Source of the DNA: Paenibacillus sp. UNC451MF
GTDB taxonomy: Bacteria > Bacillota > Bacilli > Paenibacillales > NBRC-103111
Assembly (NCBI RefSeq): GCF_000686845.1
Contig: NZ_JMLS01000001.1
Coordinates: 186,001-250,000, forward strand
Length of the DNA: 64,000 bases
Direction: 5' to 3'
This document shows, one piece after another, positions 16,295-24,443 of the stretch. Position 1 is the first letter of the stretch; every line of letters begins with the position of its first letter. The position numbers and the translations under genes are program-made. The notes below the pieces were generated by a model that worked only from the letters and a program-made list of their open reading frames with translations, searched no databases and had not been told where the DNA came from.

Positions 16295-17292
16295 TGGCGC
16301 GCTTACACATTCCTCTGCTGGCTGTCGACGGAGGCGGAACTAAATGTTTAGCTGTTCTTATGGATACCAAGGGGACTTTGCTTGGACAAGGAAGAGCGGG
16401 TTCCTGCAATTATCAAGGAGTGGGAAGGGAGGCAGCGATAAAGGAATTGACGTTAGGCATCCAATCAGCGATCTCAGACCTGTCAGAGCGAAACGGTACC
16501 CTTGAGGAGCTGACAGGAATTGATATCGAATGCGCAGTTATCGGCATTGCCGGATTGGACACGGCATATGATAGAAGCATCATCCTGGAGCTGGTACGCA
16601 AGGCGCTAGAACCTTTACCTCTTCATGTACGTCAGCTGGTTGTCGAGAATGATGGATTTGCCGCATTGGCCGGGGCGACGGACGGAAGCCCGGGTGTTCT
16701 TGTCATCGCCGGTACCGGCTCCATAGTCTTCGGGATCAATGATGAAGGCCTAACGGCAAGAGCAGGAGGCTGGGGGCACCGCGTCGGGGATGAGGGCAGT
16801 GGATATTGGATTGGCAAGCAAGCTATTATGGCGGCGTTAAGAGCTTACGATGGCAGAGGCGAAGCTACTCAGTTAGGCGATTGGATCGTACCGCATCTAG
16901 GCTTGCGGGATGAGGAGGAGCTCTTCAACTGGACCTATGGATCGGATTATGCCGTGGAAAAAGTGGGCGAGCTTTCCCGATTGGTCAGCCAGGCGGCAGC
17001 TGCCGGAGATGATCGAGCCAAGCACATTCTGGCTATGGCTGCCGAGGAGCTATTTCAAGGCATCAGGGCCGTGGTAGATCGGCTTGGCATGAAGCACAAA
17101 CCGTTTCAGCTTATTTTGCAAGGAGGTGTATTGCAAAATGACGGCCTTGTCCGTCAAATGCTGACTCACAAATTTGAAAACCTAGCTCCTTTTGCAAGGC
17201 TTGATCATGCGCGAGGTGAACCGATTAATGGAGTTACAGCTATGGGCTTGTCTTTACTGAATTCCGCAGCCCGCAAGGAGGCGGAAAGCTAG
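16294..17292 (+). CDS. BadF/BadG-type ATPase, N-acetylglucosamine-kinase-like
   Basis: A 332-residue ASKHA-fold kinase. The N-terminal phosphate loop reads LLAVDGGGTKC, the second ATP motif is VIAGTGSIVFG, and AGGWGHRVGDEGSGYWIG matches the pattern of N-acetylglucosamine kinases. It probably phosphorylates an amino sugar or its conjugate at the expense of ATP. The ATG overlaps the stop of the lyase gene (TGATG); the upstream GTG at 16279 is rejected because AAGGTGGAG at 16276-16284 fits the ATG. With the ROK repressor and two PIG-L deacetylases it makes an amino-sugar substrate likely. Confidence 0.87.
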   Translation: MARLHIPLLAVDGGGTKCLAVLMDTKGTLLGQGRAGSCNYQGVGREAAIKELTLGIQSAISDLSERNGTLEELTGIDIECAVIGIAGLDTAYDRSIILELVRKALEPLPLHVRQLVVENDGFAALAGATDGSPGVLVIAGTGSIVFGINDEGLTARAGGWGHRVGDEGSGYWIGKQAIMAALRAYDGRGEATQLGDWIVPHLGLRDEEELFNWTYGSDYAVEKVGELSRLVSQAAAAGDDRAKHILAMAAEELFQGIRAVVDRLGMKHKPFQLILQGGVLQNDGLVRQMLTHKFENLAPFARLDHARGEPINGVTAMGLSLLNSAARKEAES

Positions 17293-17322
17293 CTATTATT
17301 AAAGGCGGGGAGCTGAAGAAGA

Positions 17323-18072
17323 ATGAAGAAACAATGGTTGTTCGTCTACGCCCATCCTGACGATGAATCATTTGCAGCCGGAGGAACCATTGCCAAAGCC
17401 CATCATTATGGCTATGAGGTGTCCTTGATTTGCGCCACATCGGGCTGCAAGGGTAGATCCGGAGCGTTCCAATTCAGCTGCCGTGAAGAATTAGCCAAGC
17501 ATCGAGAAGAGGAGTTGCAGAAGGCTTGCTCCTTTCTGGGCGTACACAACCTCATATTGTACCGTCATAAGGACGGTTTCTTGAAGGACCTGGACATCGA
17601 TCAACTTGCGAGTCAAATCTGCGAAACCTTATTGGAGCTAAAGCCGCAGGTCATCATTTCGTTTCCGCCGGACGGAGTCACGGGACATCCCGATCATATC
17701 GCCATATCGAGGGCTACAGAGAAAGCCGTCATGCTGGCGGAAGCCCAGTATCCCCCGGGGGCTTCCCCCCAGTTTTACTATAATTCGATCCCGAATTATT
17801 ACGATCACTGCCAGGATTCCGGGCCGAAGAACCGGTGCTGCATTACAAGCAAAGTCGATATCAGCCCCTATCGGACGATAAAAGGCCAAGCACTTCAGGC
17901 TTATCAAAGCCAGGTGTATTCCGTAAACCGGGCTTATCCCGGTGTTATGCAAGGGGATTACACCGTCATCGGCAACTTTGAATATTACACATTGGCCCGT
18001 GCCAATGGTCAGACTATAGAGCCGTCAACGGCAAAGGATTTGGAGCATTTACCGACTTTGGAGTTCCGATAG
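17323..18072 (+). CDS. Cytoplasmic PIG-L/LmbE-family deacetylase (BshB-like)
   Basis: A 249-residue PIG-L deacetylase without a signal peptide. The zinc motif is VYAHPDDESFAAGG at the N-terminus, and PDGVTGHPDHIAISR near residue 115 provides the second metal/substrate set. Relatives deacetylate GlcNAc-malate (BshB, bacillithiol), GlcNAc-inositol (MshB) or N-acetyl-chitooligomers. The ribosome site is GGCGGGGAG. It is the last gene of the cluster, 30 bp after the kinase, and is followed by a strong bidirectional terminator. With the secreted enzyme at 11.4 kb the cluster has two deacetylases in different compartments. A housekeeping BshB role is possible but less likely given the operon. Confidence 0.88.
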   Translation: MKKQWLFVYAHPDDESFAAGGTIAKAHHYGYEVSLICATSGCKGRSGAFQFSCREELAKHREEELQKACSFLGVHNLILYRHKDGFLKDLDIDQLASQICETLLELKPQVIISFPPDGVTGHPDHIAISRATEKAVMLAEAQYPPGASPQFYYNSIPNYYDHCQDSGPKNRCCITSKVDISPYRTIKGQALQAYQSQVYSVNRAYPGVMQGDYTVIGNFEYYTLARANGQTIEPSTAKDLEHLPTLEFR

Positions 18073-18101
18073 CCAGTCATGAATAATGCTCCGAGTAATC
18101 A

Positions 18102-18148
18102 AACAGGGAAGCGAGTCTCCAAAAATCATGGAGGCTTGCTTCCCTGTT
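18102..18148. terminator. Bidirectional terminator between convergent genes
   Basis: AACAGGGAAGC.AG.CTCC (18102-18120) pairs with GGAG.CT.GCTTCCCTGTT (18130-18148). It closes the catabolic cluster on the plus strand and the large secreted-protein gene on the minus strand. Confidence 0.85.
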
Positions 18149-18154
18149 AGCTGT

Positions 18155-21100
18155 TTATTTTCCTTTCAATTTCACTTCAATGGTCGTTGGAGCGGATTCT
18201 TCATGAAACTGATTGACCGTAGTGACACTAAAATGATGTTTTTTTCCGTTAGGCAGACCGGTAATTTTATACGAGGTCCCATTGATCGGCTGCTTGGTTA
18301 ACTTCTTGCCATCCTGGTATACGTTATAGCCTATGACGTCGCTTTGGGTACTTGCTTTCCAATGCAATATAGCTTCACGATGCCCCTTATCGGCTTCCAA
18401 TCCGGCAGGCGGTGCAGGAAGAGGGTGACGGTTTACGGTAAGGGTATAAGTACCGATTGTTTTACCGTCAGCTGCCGTGACATGGACCGAGAATACGTTA
18501 GCACCTTCCGTGAGGTTGATGTTAGCAGTCTGATATACAGCTCCGCTAACGGTATAAGTGACATCCGTCACGGTGCCATTGCGCTTAACTGTTATCCCGC
18601 TGAGTTTGGATTTGGGGCTTACGAGCGCAGCCTGTAAACGAACACTGCTGACGGAATGAGCGACTTCCTTCACATAGTTCTGGTTTTGCGGATCGAAGCC
18701 GGCAACCAGCTCATTGTTCACGGATAAGCTGCTTAATAAAGCGACGTTTTCCGGGACGACTTTGATAACGGATGAAGCCGTCTTTCCATTGTAGTTAGCG
18801 CTTATTACAGCCTCTCCAGCTTGAAGTGCTGTTAGTTGCCCATTGGCAGTGACCGCCACTACGGATGGATCGCTGCTTGAGAGCGCGGCTTCGGACGTAA
18901 CGTCAAACGTTCCTTTCTCACCCAGAAAATGCTGTACCTTCAATGAGCTTGTATGCTGCTCAATCAGAGGAATGGATGGACCTTCAATCGCAATATGATC
19001 ATATTGTTCCCAAGCCTTCAAATCGACGATTTGCAGACGATCCAGCGGGTAATTGATATCCGGGCGGTAGATGTTAGCTCCAGATTCGTACAAAATGTAC
19101 AGCTTATTATCGTTGACAAAGTTGCCTTCTGCGGAAGGCGGCATATCCAGGGAATCCTCTATATTCAGACCATCCAGAAACCATACAGGAACGGTTGTAT
19201 TTTCAATGGTAACTGAAGTATGGGGAGCTTCCGTAACGGACGCCTTATATTTTAAAATATTGCTCTTTGGATTTCCGTTCGTTTGGCTGAGCATCACTTC
19301 ATCGTCGGTGACGGTTACGCCTTGGATGCGGTCTGTAACGGAATAAATATAATTCGGTATGACCAAGCCATCGCTTGTGAGCTTGCTATCGGTTGGGAGG
19401 AGGTCCGTTGCTTCATCCAGCTTATAGCCTACCACCCAAGCGTTGTATACCTTGTTGTCGCGCGCCGTCATTTTTTGAATCGGAGTCGTCAAATAGTTCG
19501 GGGAGCTGTAGTAATCGCCGACCCATAAGACTCCGTTCGAATACGATGCGAAGGAGGCTCTCGTGTTCGTCTTAAAGCTGTCAATGAAAGACAGGTTCGC
19601 ATTGTCAGGACAATCGATCACGTCCTGAAGGGATAAGCGAAGCAGCTCTTTACCGTAAGCGATCCATACATTTTGGTCACTAACCGCAACGCCCCCGGCA
19701 TGTCCAGTGAAAGGCTGGCCGTTTTTATACAGGTGAATCGTTTTGACGAGCGATCCGCTCTGAAGGTCCACGAGTGTCAAAGTGCTTGCTCTGCGATCGT
19801 CGCGGTAGCTGGAGATGATGGCCCAGTTCTTTTCTTTGATATAATGCATGCCCTGGGGAACGAGCCCCTGCAGAAGTCCGGGAACAATCGGTCCTTGCTC
19901 GCTGACGTTCAGGAACCGCTGGTAAGCTGACGTATCCCCGACAATCGGGGCTCCGGTTTCTTCCTGTGTCAAAGGCTGGTGCGGCAGAGTCACTGCGACC
20001 GGCTGCGATTTGTCCGATTCATTGGCGGATGAATCTACGGCCGATACTTGGAACTTGTATTCGAACCCACCTGACAACGAACCCAGATCAGCAGAATAGG
20101 TCGTGGAGGATACCGTGGTTACGTAGGCTCCATTTTTATACACCTTATAAGAAGCAACGTCTGGCTCGCTATTTGGAGACCAGCTCAAATGCACGGAGGC
20201 TATGCCGTTAATAGTCGCTGCGGCTCCTGTTGGAGCGGCTGGAGGGATGGCGTCGATGATTTCCGGACGTGGTGTACTTTTCACCACTTCGGAAGGAATG
20301 GACATTTGGGTTTCGGTGACCGCAACTACGGAGAATTTATTTTCCGTAAAGTTGGTAAGTCCGGTTACCTTAAAGGAAGTATCTTCGATGACGGTGCTGT
20401 CAAGCACGCCGTTCGCGATTACTTGATAACCGATCACATTCGGGTTTTCACTGGCTGTCCAGTACAGCTGCACCGAACGGTCGCCAGGTACGGCGAATAA
20501 TCCTTTCGGAGGCACGGGAGAAGATTCATCTGGTGCTTGTCCGGCAACGATATGGCCTGGAGTCGGTGTCTGCTGGTTGGCCGTTTTGCGCATAACGATG
20601 GTGCCGTCCGTCGGATAGCTGTAAATGACACTTTTATTAAGGACTACGTCGTCGTTGGCACCTGTGCCGTCGCTATACGATACGCTGCTCAGCTTAAAAC
20701 CCTCGCTGTTGGCTAGAATGAGTGTGCGGGACCCACTATTGGATAAGCCTTGTCCGGAAATCGGATAAAATTGGTCCGGTCGAATATTGGACCCGAAGTT
20801 TGCATTGAACGTTTCAACGCTTCCGGACAACCCAGGGGATTGAACCCACAGCACCATCGTATCATGAGGCTGGATGGTCATATCTTTGTCCAAGTTCCAT
20901 GTGGATGTTGTGTTGTAGATAATTTTGTAGCCTTGCAGAGGGATGGGCGCGCTGCTGTTATTATAAAGCTCTATGTACTCATATCCGTCAACGGAGGTGC
21001 CGGAGGAATTGGTTACGTTGCTTGTGTCCTGAACTAGCTCAGTTATGGATATAGGAGGGATGAAGAGCGAATCTGATGCTGCCCATGCCGAAGAATGTCC

Positions 21101-21178
21101 GACTAAGCCGCTGAGTGGTGCTGCAATCAAAGATAGTGCCAATCCAAAGCTGCTTATCTTTCTTTTTTTTGCATCCAT
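18155..21178 (-). CDS. Large secreted LTD / FN3 / Ig-like / cadherin-like protein
   Basis: A 1007-residue exported protein with a signal peptide ending near SSAWA. In order: a lamin-tail domain (about 38-195; GYEYIELYNNSS and TLILANSEGFKLSSV), two fibronectin type III domains (about 215-405), a long repetitive region suggestive of a propeller (about 425-740; GHAGGVAVSDQNVWIAYGKE), a BIG2-like module (about 765-820), a cadherin-like beta sandwich (about 825-920) and a final FN3 domain. No catalytic site or wall anchor is evident. LTD modules often accompany extracellular nucleases or binding proteins, so a role in binding polymer or DNA is possible. The ATG at 21178 follows AAGGAGA and is chosen over an upstream extension of 77 residues. 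Confidence 0.82.
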   Translation of the reverse strand: MDAKKRKISSFGLALSLIAAPLSGLVGHSSAWAASDSLFIPPISITELVQDTSNVTNSSGTSVDGYEYIELYNNSSAPIPLQGYKIIYNTTSTWNLDKDMTIQPHDTMVLWVQSPGLSGSVETFNANFGSNIRPDQFYPISGQGLSNSGSRTLILANSEGFKLSSVSYSDGTGANDDVVLNKSVIYSYPTDGTIVMRKTANQQTPTPGHIVAGQAPDESSPVPPKGLFAVPGDRSVQLYWTASENPNVIGYQVIANGVLDSTVIEDTSFKVTGLTNFTENKFSVVAVTETQMSIPSEVVKSTPRPEIIDAIPPAAPTGAAATINGIASVHLSWSPNSEPDVASYKVYKNGAYVTTVSSTTYSADLGSLSGGFEYKFQVSAVDSSANESDKSQPVAVTLPHQPLTQEETGAPIVGDTSAYQRFLNVSEQGPIVPGLLQGLVPQGMHYIKEKNWAIISSYRDDRRASTLTLVDLQSGSLVKTIHLYKNGQPFTGHAGGVAVSDQNVWIAYGKELLRLSLQDVIDCPDNANLSFIDSFKTNTRASFASYSNGVLWVGDYYSSPNYLTTPIQKMTARDNKVYNAWVVGYKLDEATDLLPTDSKLTSDGLVIPNYIYSVTDRIQGVTVTDDEVMLSQTNGNPKSNILKYKASVTEAPHTSVTIENTTVPVWFLDGLNIEDSLDMPPSAEGNFVNDNKLYILYESGANIYRPDINYPLDRLQIVDLKAWEQYDHIAIEGPSIPLIEQHTSSLKVQHFLGEKGTFDVTSEAALSSSDPSVVAVTANGQLTALQAGEAVISANYNGKTASSVIKVVPENVALLSSLSVNNELVAGFDPQNQNYVKEVAHSVSSVRLQAALVSPKSKLSGITVKRNGTVTDVTYTVSGAVYQTANINLTEGANVFSVHVTAADGKTIGTYTLTVNRHPLPAPPAGLEADKGHREAILHWKASTQSDVIGYNVYQDGKKLTKQPINGTSYKITGLPNGKKHHFSVTTVNQFHEESAPTTIEVKLKGK

Positions 21179-21449
21179 TAGAACTCTCCTTAGAATATAA
21201 TAGGTTTTCATTGTTGCAAATGTTGCAGCACAAAAAAGACGATAGCCACCCCCCATACAATTCATCTCCTTCAGCAAGGAAGGGAAAAGTTGTAGGATCA
21301 GGGTATTCTCATCGTCTCCACCCGTATTCCTCATATTGTTCGTGATTCGACCACAGTATAGCATAAGCACAGTTCCAAGTATATACATCATAAGGCTCAA
21401 CACAGCCATTTACAAAATGTTAATACAGTGGCCTAAACCGGGGGATTGC

Positions 21450-21478
21450 TTGACATTTAAAAATATTGTCACTACAAT
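21450..21478 (+). promoter_or_regulatory. Promoter of the blaI-type operon
   Basis: TTGACA at 21450-21455 and TACAAT at 21473-21478 with exact 17-bp spacing make a near-consensus vegetative promoter. The -10 lies inside the operator palindrome, so repressor binding should exclude polymerase. Confidence 0.85.
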
Positions 21479-21485
21479 TTGTAGT
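21471..21485 (+). promoter_or_regulatory. BlaI/MecI-type operator 1 (ACTACA-N3-TGTAGT)
   Basis: A perfect 6-bp inverted repeat with a three-base spacer matches the TACA/TGTA core of BlaI/MecI operators. It overlaps the -10 of the repressor gene, implying autoregulation. The same pattern recurs at 22925-22939. Confidence 0.82.
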
Positions 21486-21499
21486 GAGAGGTGTGGCAA

Positions 21500-21913
21500 T
21501 TGAAAATTCATCATTTTAAAACGAACGAAAGCGGTTTGAATCGTTTCTTCGGAACCCTCGAAGCGAAGATAATGGATGTCTTGTGGGAAGGACCTGAGAA
21601 GGCCATTAAAGAAGTTCAGCAAAGGCTGGAGCAGGAGAAGGCGGTTAACTTCAATACCGTAATGACGGTGATGAACCGACTGGTGGAGAAAGGGATTTTG
21701 CAAAAGCGGATGGAAGGCAGATCGTTCTTGTACCGTCCGGTACTCTCCAAGGAGCAGTTCATCGATACGCAGTCCAAGGAGCTTACCCATGAGCTTATTG
21801 AAGAATTTGGGCCGCTGGTCGTCAATCACATGCTGGATGCTTTAGATGAAGCCGATCCGGTATTGATGGAGAAGTTGGAACAAAAAATAAAGCAGCTGAA
21901 AAAGGAAACGTAA
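21500..21913 (+). CDS. BlaI/MecI/CopY-family transcriptional repressor
   Basis: A 137-residue BlaI-type winged-helix repressor: the DNA-binding part spans about residues 10-80 (AKIMDVLWEGPEKAIKEV, then TVMTVMNRLVEKGILQKR) and the C-terminal helices mediate dimerisation. The C-terminal Cys cluster of copper-sensing CopY is absent, so induction should be by proteolysis through the adjacent M56 protein rather than direct metal binding. The TTG at 21500 fits AGAGGTG (21487-21493). It lies just behind its own operator and three bases before the peptidase gene. Likely targets are its own promoter and the DsbA/DsbB (possibly copA) unit. Confidence 0.9.
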   Translation: MKIHHFKTNESGLNRFFGTLEAKIMDVLWEGPEKAIKEVQQRLEQEKAVNFNTVMTVMNRLVEKGILQKRMEGRSFLYRPVLSKEQFIDTQSKELTHELIEEFGPLVVNHMLDALDEADPVLMEKLEQKIKQLKKET

Positions 21914-21916
21914 TCC

Positions 21917-22786
21917 ATGTGGGAAAATCGGTGGGAAAATCGATCCAGGTTGATTTTTATATCGGGGATGCTGTTGGCGGGCTTGATGCTTGTCCAAATG
22001 GGCATGTACATTATGCACACATTGGCCGGCTGGGAGATCAGGTATAACGTCATTCAGTTATGCCATACGGTTATGAAGTCTCTTGGTATTCAGTGGGTAG
22101 GTTATGTTTTGAATGCGATCGTGTTCTATACGTTTTTCATGTCTGTCTGGATAGCGGCGAAACAGCTCTATTTATCCAGAATGTTTAATAATAAGCTGCT
22201 GGCCCGCCGTCATGAATTGCTTACGAGAGAGATCAACCAGAGGTTTGCCGGTACGAGTCCAGGGGAGCAGACGATCATCGTCATTGATAATGCCGCTCCA
22301 TTGGCTTTCGCGATGGGCTTCTTCAAGCCGAGGATTGTATTATCCACTGGGCTGAAGGATTTACTGGACTCGAATGAGCTGGAAGCCGTTGTCCATCATG
22401 AGATGTTTCACCGCAAGCATGGAGACCCGCTGAAAACCTTCCTGATGTCGCTCCTCGCCTCCGTCATGTGGTATATTCCGATCTTAAAATCGTTTCATCA
22501 CAATTATAAGATCGTGAGAGAGGTGCTGGCCGACAATTATGCAATTGATAAGTCAGGGAGCTCCATCCACCTGGGCAGCGCTCTGTTAAAGCTGCTCAAA
22601 GGAAAAGCGCCAGCGCCTATGCCGGTTTCGCACGTTTCCTTTAGCGACACTTCGATTAATTTGCGGATTCGCCAGCTGCTTGAGCCGCAAGCCGATTTTC
22701 CTTTGAATTGGCCGTTTACCCCGGCGATGATTTCACTGCAGGTGCTTTTTGTTTTATGTTCGATGTTTGTGTTGGTTATGCATTAG
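21917..22786 (+). CDS. M56-family (BlaR1-like) membrane metallopeptidase
   Basis: A 289-residue membrane protein with two N-terminal membrane segments (about 12-35 and 55-75), a cytoplasmic zinc-peptidase domain (HHEMFHRKHGDP, an HExxH motif, plus the EVLADNYAID helix for the third ligand), and two further membrane segments (about 170-185 and the C-terminus). It lacks the extracellular penicillin-binding sensor domain of BlaR1/MecR1, so the signal is unlikely to be beta-lactam acylation through that route. It probably cleaves or triggers cleavage of the repressor encoded three bases upstream. The N-terminus repeats WEN (MWENRWENRS). Confidence 0.88.
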   Translation: MWENRWENRSRLIFISGMLLAGLMLVQMGMYIMHTLAGWEIRYNVIQLCHTVMKSLGIQWVGYVLNAIVFYTFFMSVWIAAKQLYLSRMFNNKLLARRHELLTREINQRFAGTSPGEQTIIVIDNAAPLAFAMGFFKPRIVLSTGLKDLLDSNELEAVVHHEMFHRKHGDPLKTFLMSLLASVMWYIPILKSFHHNYKIVREVLADNYAIDKSGSSIHLGSALLKLLKGKAPAPMPVSHVSFSDTSINLRIRQLLEPQADFPLNWPFTPAMISLQVLFVLCSMFVLVMH

Positions 22787-23025
22787 ACGTCTGTCCTGCT
22801 TCCGCTAACAGCAAGATACATAGCTTCGATAGCACCATCTTGTATGGCCGGCTGCAACAGTCATCCAGCATCACCAACAAAATGGTCACTTCAAGTCGCC
22901 GTGAGGCGTCTCACTAGGGTCAACACTACATCTTGTAGTACTTGATACTGCAACAAATAGAAACATAATGGGAATACTTAGGCTGTTATAAAGCCGATGA
23001 CTACGGAAAGAAAGAAGAGATCTCA
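22787..23025 (+). other. Gap with second BlaI operator before dsbA-like gene
   Basis: About 240 bp without a convincing gene. The main content is the BlaI operator at 22925-22939; no strong terminator follows the peptidase gene, so partial read-through is possible. Confidence 0.5.
22925..22939 (+). promoter_or_regulatory. BlaI/MecI-type operator 2 (ACTACA-N3-TGTAGT)
   Basis: Identical arms and spacer length to operator 1 at 21471-21485, located about 90 bp before the dsbA-like gene. It suggests the repressor also controls the thiol-oxidoreductase pair. Promoter hexamers around it are not clear to me. Confidence 0.8.
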
Positions 23026-23736
23026 TTGAAGCAAACAACTAAAAAATCCGTTTATAAGGAACTACGCAAGCAAGAAAAAATACAAGAGAAAAAACGGATG
23101 CGAATGATCATGTGGATTACGGCCATTTGTGTCATTGCTATCATTGCCATTATTATCGTAGCGCTGCCTAAGCCGGCTCCTGTGCAAATGCCTTATGAAA
23201 CGATGCCGACGCTCGGCAGCCCTGATGCACCTGTCAAAATCGTAGAGCTGGGCGATTATAAATGCCCGTCCTGCCAAGTGTTCAGTCAGCAGATCGAACC
23301 TAAGCTGAAAAAAGATTATATCGACACAGGCATTGCCTCACTTCATTTTATGAACTATACGATCATTAGCCCGGAAGCCGATTCATTGACGTCCGCTCTC
23401 GCAGGACAGGCCATTTTCCACCAAAATAACGATGCCTACTGGAAGTATTACGACGCGATATATAAAAACCAGGGCGACGAGAAGAAAATATGGGCGACAT
23501 CCGATTTTATAACGAATCTGGCACGTAAGGAAAATCTTCAAATCGATTATGATAAGCTTCAGCAGGATATCGCGAACAAAACGTACAAGAAGGAAGTCGA
23601 CGCACACAATACATTTGCGCGCAGCAATCAAGTGTACAGCACGCCGACCTTATTCATTAACGGGAAAAAGTTCGAAGACGTGTATGACTACAATAAACTT
23701 AAGGCCGCTATTGAAAAAGCTCAAAAGGGTGAATAA
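23026..23736 (+). CDS. Membrane-anchored DsbA/BdbD-like thiol-disulfide oxidoreductase
   Basis: A 236-residue protein with a short basic cytoplasmic N-terminus, one membrane anchor (about 28-48) and an extracytoplasmic thioredoxin-fold DsbA domain. The active site is KCPSCQVF (CPSC), and the cis-Pro loop is VYSTPTLFING. It should introduce or isomerise disulfides in exported proteins, re-oxidised by the DsbB-like protein encoded 8 bp downstream. It starts at a TTG after a purine-rich GAAAGAAGAGA site. It lies behind a BlaI operator and before copA; disulfide stress and copper are related physiologically, which may explain the grouping (inference). Confidence 0.9.
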   Translation: MKQTTKKSVYKELRKQEKIQEKKRMRMIMWITAICVIAIIAIIIVALPKPAPVQMPYETMPTLGSPDAPVKIVELGDYKCPSCQVFSQQIEPKLKKDYIDTGIASLHFMNYTIISPEADSLTSALAGQAIFHQNNDAYWKYYDAIYKNQGDEKKIWATSDFITNLARKENLQIDYDKLQQDIANKTYKKEVDAHNTFARSNQVYSTPTLFINGKKFEDVYDYNKLKAAIEKAQKGE

Positions 23737-23744
23737 CAGCCACT

Positions 23745-24185
23745 ATGCGATCCTTCAGTAAACGATATGGACTTTATATGGCTTGGGCCGTCTCTTTGGT
23801 CGCGGTAGGCGGCAGCCTCTTTTTTAGCGAGGTATTGCGCTATGAGCCCTGCAAGCTGTGCTGGTTTCAGCGCATCTTCATGTACCCTCTCGTCATCCTG
23901 CTAGGCATGGCTTGCTATAAAAACGACCGTAGACTGATCCCTTATATTTTGCCGCTGAGCATCGTTGGGGGTATGATTTCCTTATATCATTATTCCGAGC
24001 AGAAAATTCCGGGACTTGCCAAGCTGCTGCCCTGCACGGTAGGCGTTCCGTGTAACGAGGATTATATCAATTGGCTCGGCTTCATTACGATTCCTTTGCT
24101 TGCGCTGATTGCTTTTATCCTGATCACTTGCTTTTTGTGGCTGGGGAGAGAGAATGGTGGAGAGTCTGAGGAAGAGCTAGACTAA
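23745..24185 (+). CDS. DsbB/BdbC-like quinone-linked disulfide oxidoreductase
   Basis: A 146-residue membrane protein with four predicted helices. The first periplasmic Cys pair is in YEPCKLCWFQR and the second pair in LPCTVGVPCNED, matching BdbC/DsbB. It should pass electrons from the DsbA-like partner to the quinone pool. The ATG at 23745 follows AAAGGGTGA from the tail of the dsbA-like gene, so the two are co-translated. The charged C-terminus (GGESEEELD) is not informative. Assignment is firm; the physiological substrate set is not. Confidence 0.92.
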   Translation: MRSFSKRYGLYMAWAVSLVAVGGSLFFSEVLRYEPCKLCWFQRIFMYPLVILLGMACYKNDRRLIPYILPLSIVGGMISLYHYSEQKIPGLAKLLPCTVGVPCNEDYINWLGFITIPLLALIAFILITCFLWLGRENGGESEEELD

Positions 24186-24260
24186 TAGTAATAAGAAAAA
24201 GAGACTGCTTGCGATCTTTGGTTGTATAGAAACTTGTGCATCAAGAGATTTGCTATATGG

Positions 24261-24376
24261 GTAGGTGTGGTATGGATAGCGCCCACCTTTGTTATTGGAA
24301 ATCACCGCTATAAGGCGAATGAGTTGAAAATTTCCCGATAACAACAGCGGCTGGAGGGACGTACCTCACCGGGGAA
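24261..24376 (+). ncRNA. Structured leader element, copy 2 (unidentified; riboswitch-like)
   Basis: The block GATAACAACAGCGG (24337-24350) and the following 20 bases align without gaps to copy 1 at 6893-6926. Base changes keep the hairpin CGG.TGG..GG / CC.YCA.CCG (C to T gives a G-T wobble). TTTCCCG (24331-24337) can pair with CGGGGAA (24370-24376), and GGTGTGGTA (24264-24272) with TACCTCACC (24362-24370) with one mismatch, so alternative folds exist. A terminator follows 41 nt later and the copA start 149 nt later. Confidence 0.5.
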
Positions 24377-24417
24377 TATTAGCAAAATTTCAAGGGTTGC
24401 ATGTTTCTCGACCATCC

Positions 24418-24443
24418 GAGGCCGCTTATGCGGTCTCTTTTTT
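24418..24443 (+). terminator. Intrinsic terminator in the copA leader
   Basis: GAGGCCGC-TTAT-GCGGTCTC (8 bp, one G-T pair) followed by six T. It lies between the structured element and the copA ribosome site, so it could be the expression platform of a transcriptional switch, or simply the end of the dsbB transcript 230 bp upstream. Confidence 0.88.

Larger units (their letters stand above)
21179..21499. other. Divergent region, secreted protein / blaI-type operon
   Basis: About 320 bp without a gene. The right end holds the clear promoter and operator of the BlaI-type repressor gene (21450-21485). The left end holds the AAGGAGA site of the minus-strand gene; I see no convincing promoter hexamers for that gene. 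Confidence 0.55.

Noticed and set aside
21179-21409. 77-codon N-terminal extension of the LTD protein
   Set aside because: The signal peptide begins at the ATG at 21178 with its own AAGGAGA site; the extension would bury the signal sequence.
24351-24360. CTGGAGGGAC resembling part of a SAM-I riboswitch
   Set aside because: The conserved downstream GATGAAACC and GCAACC elements are missing and the surrounding fold differs.
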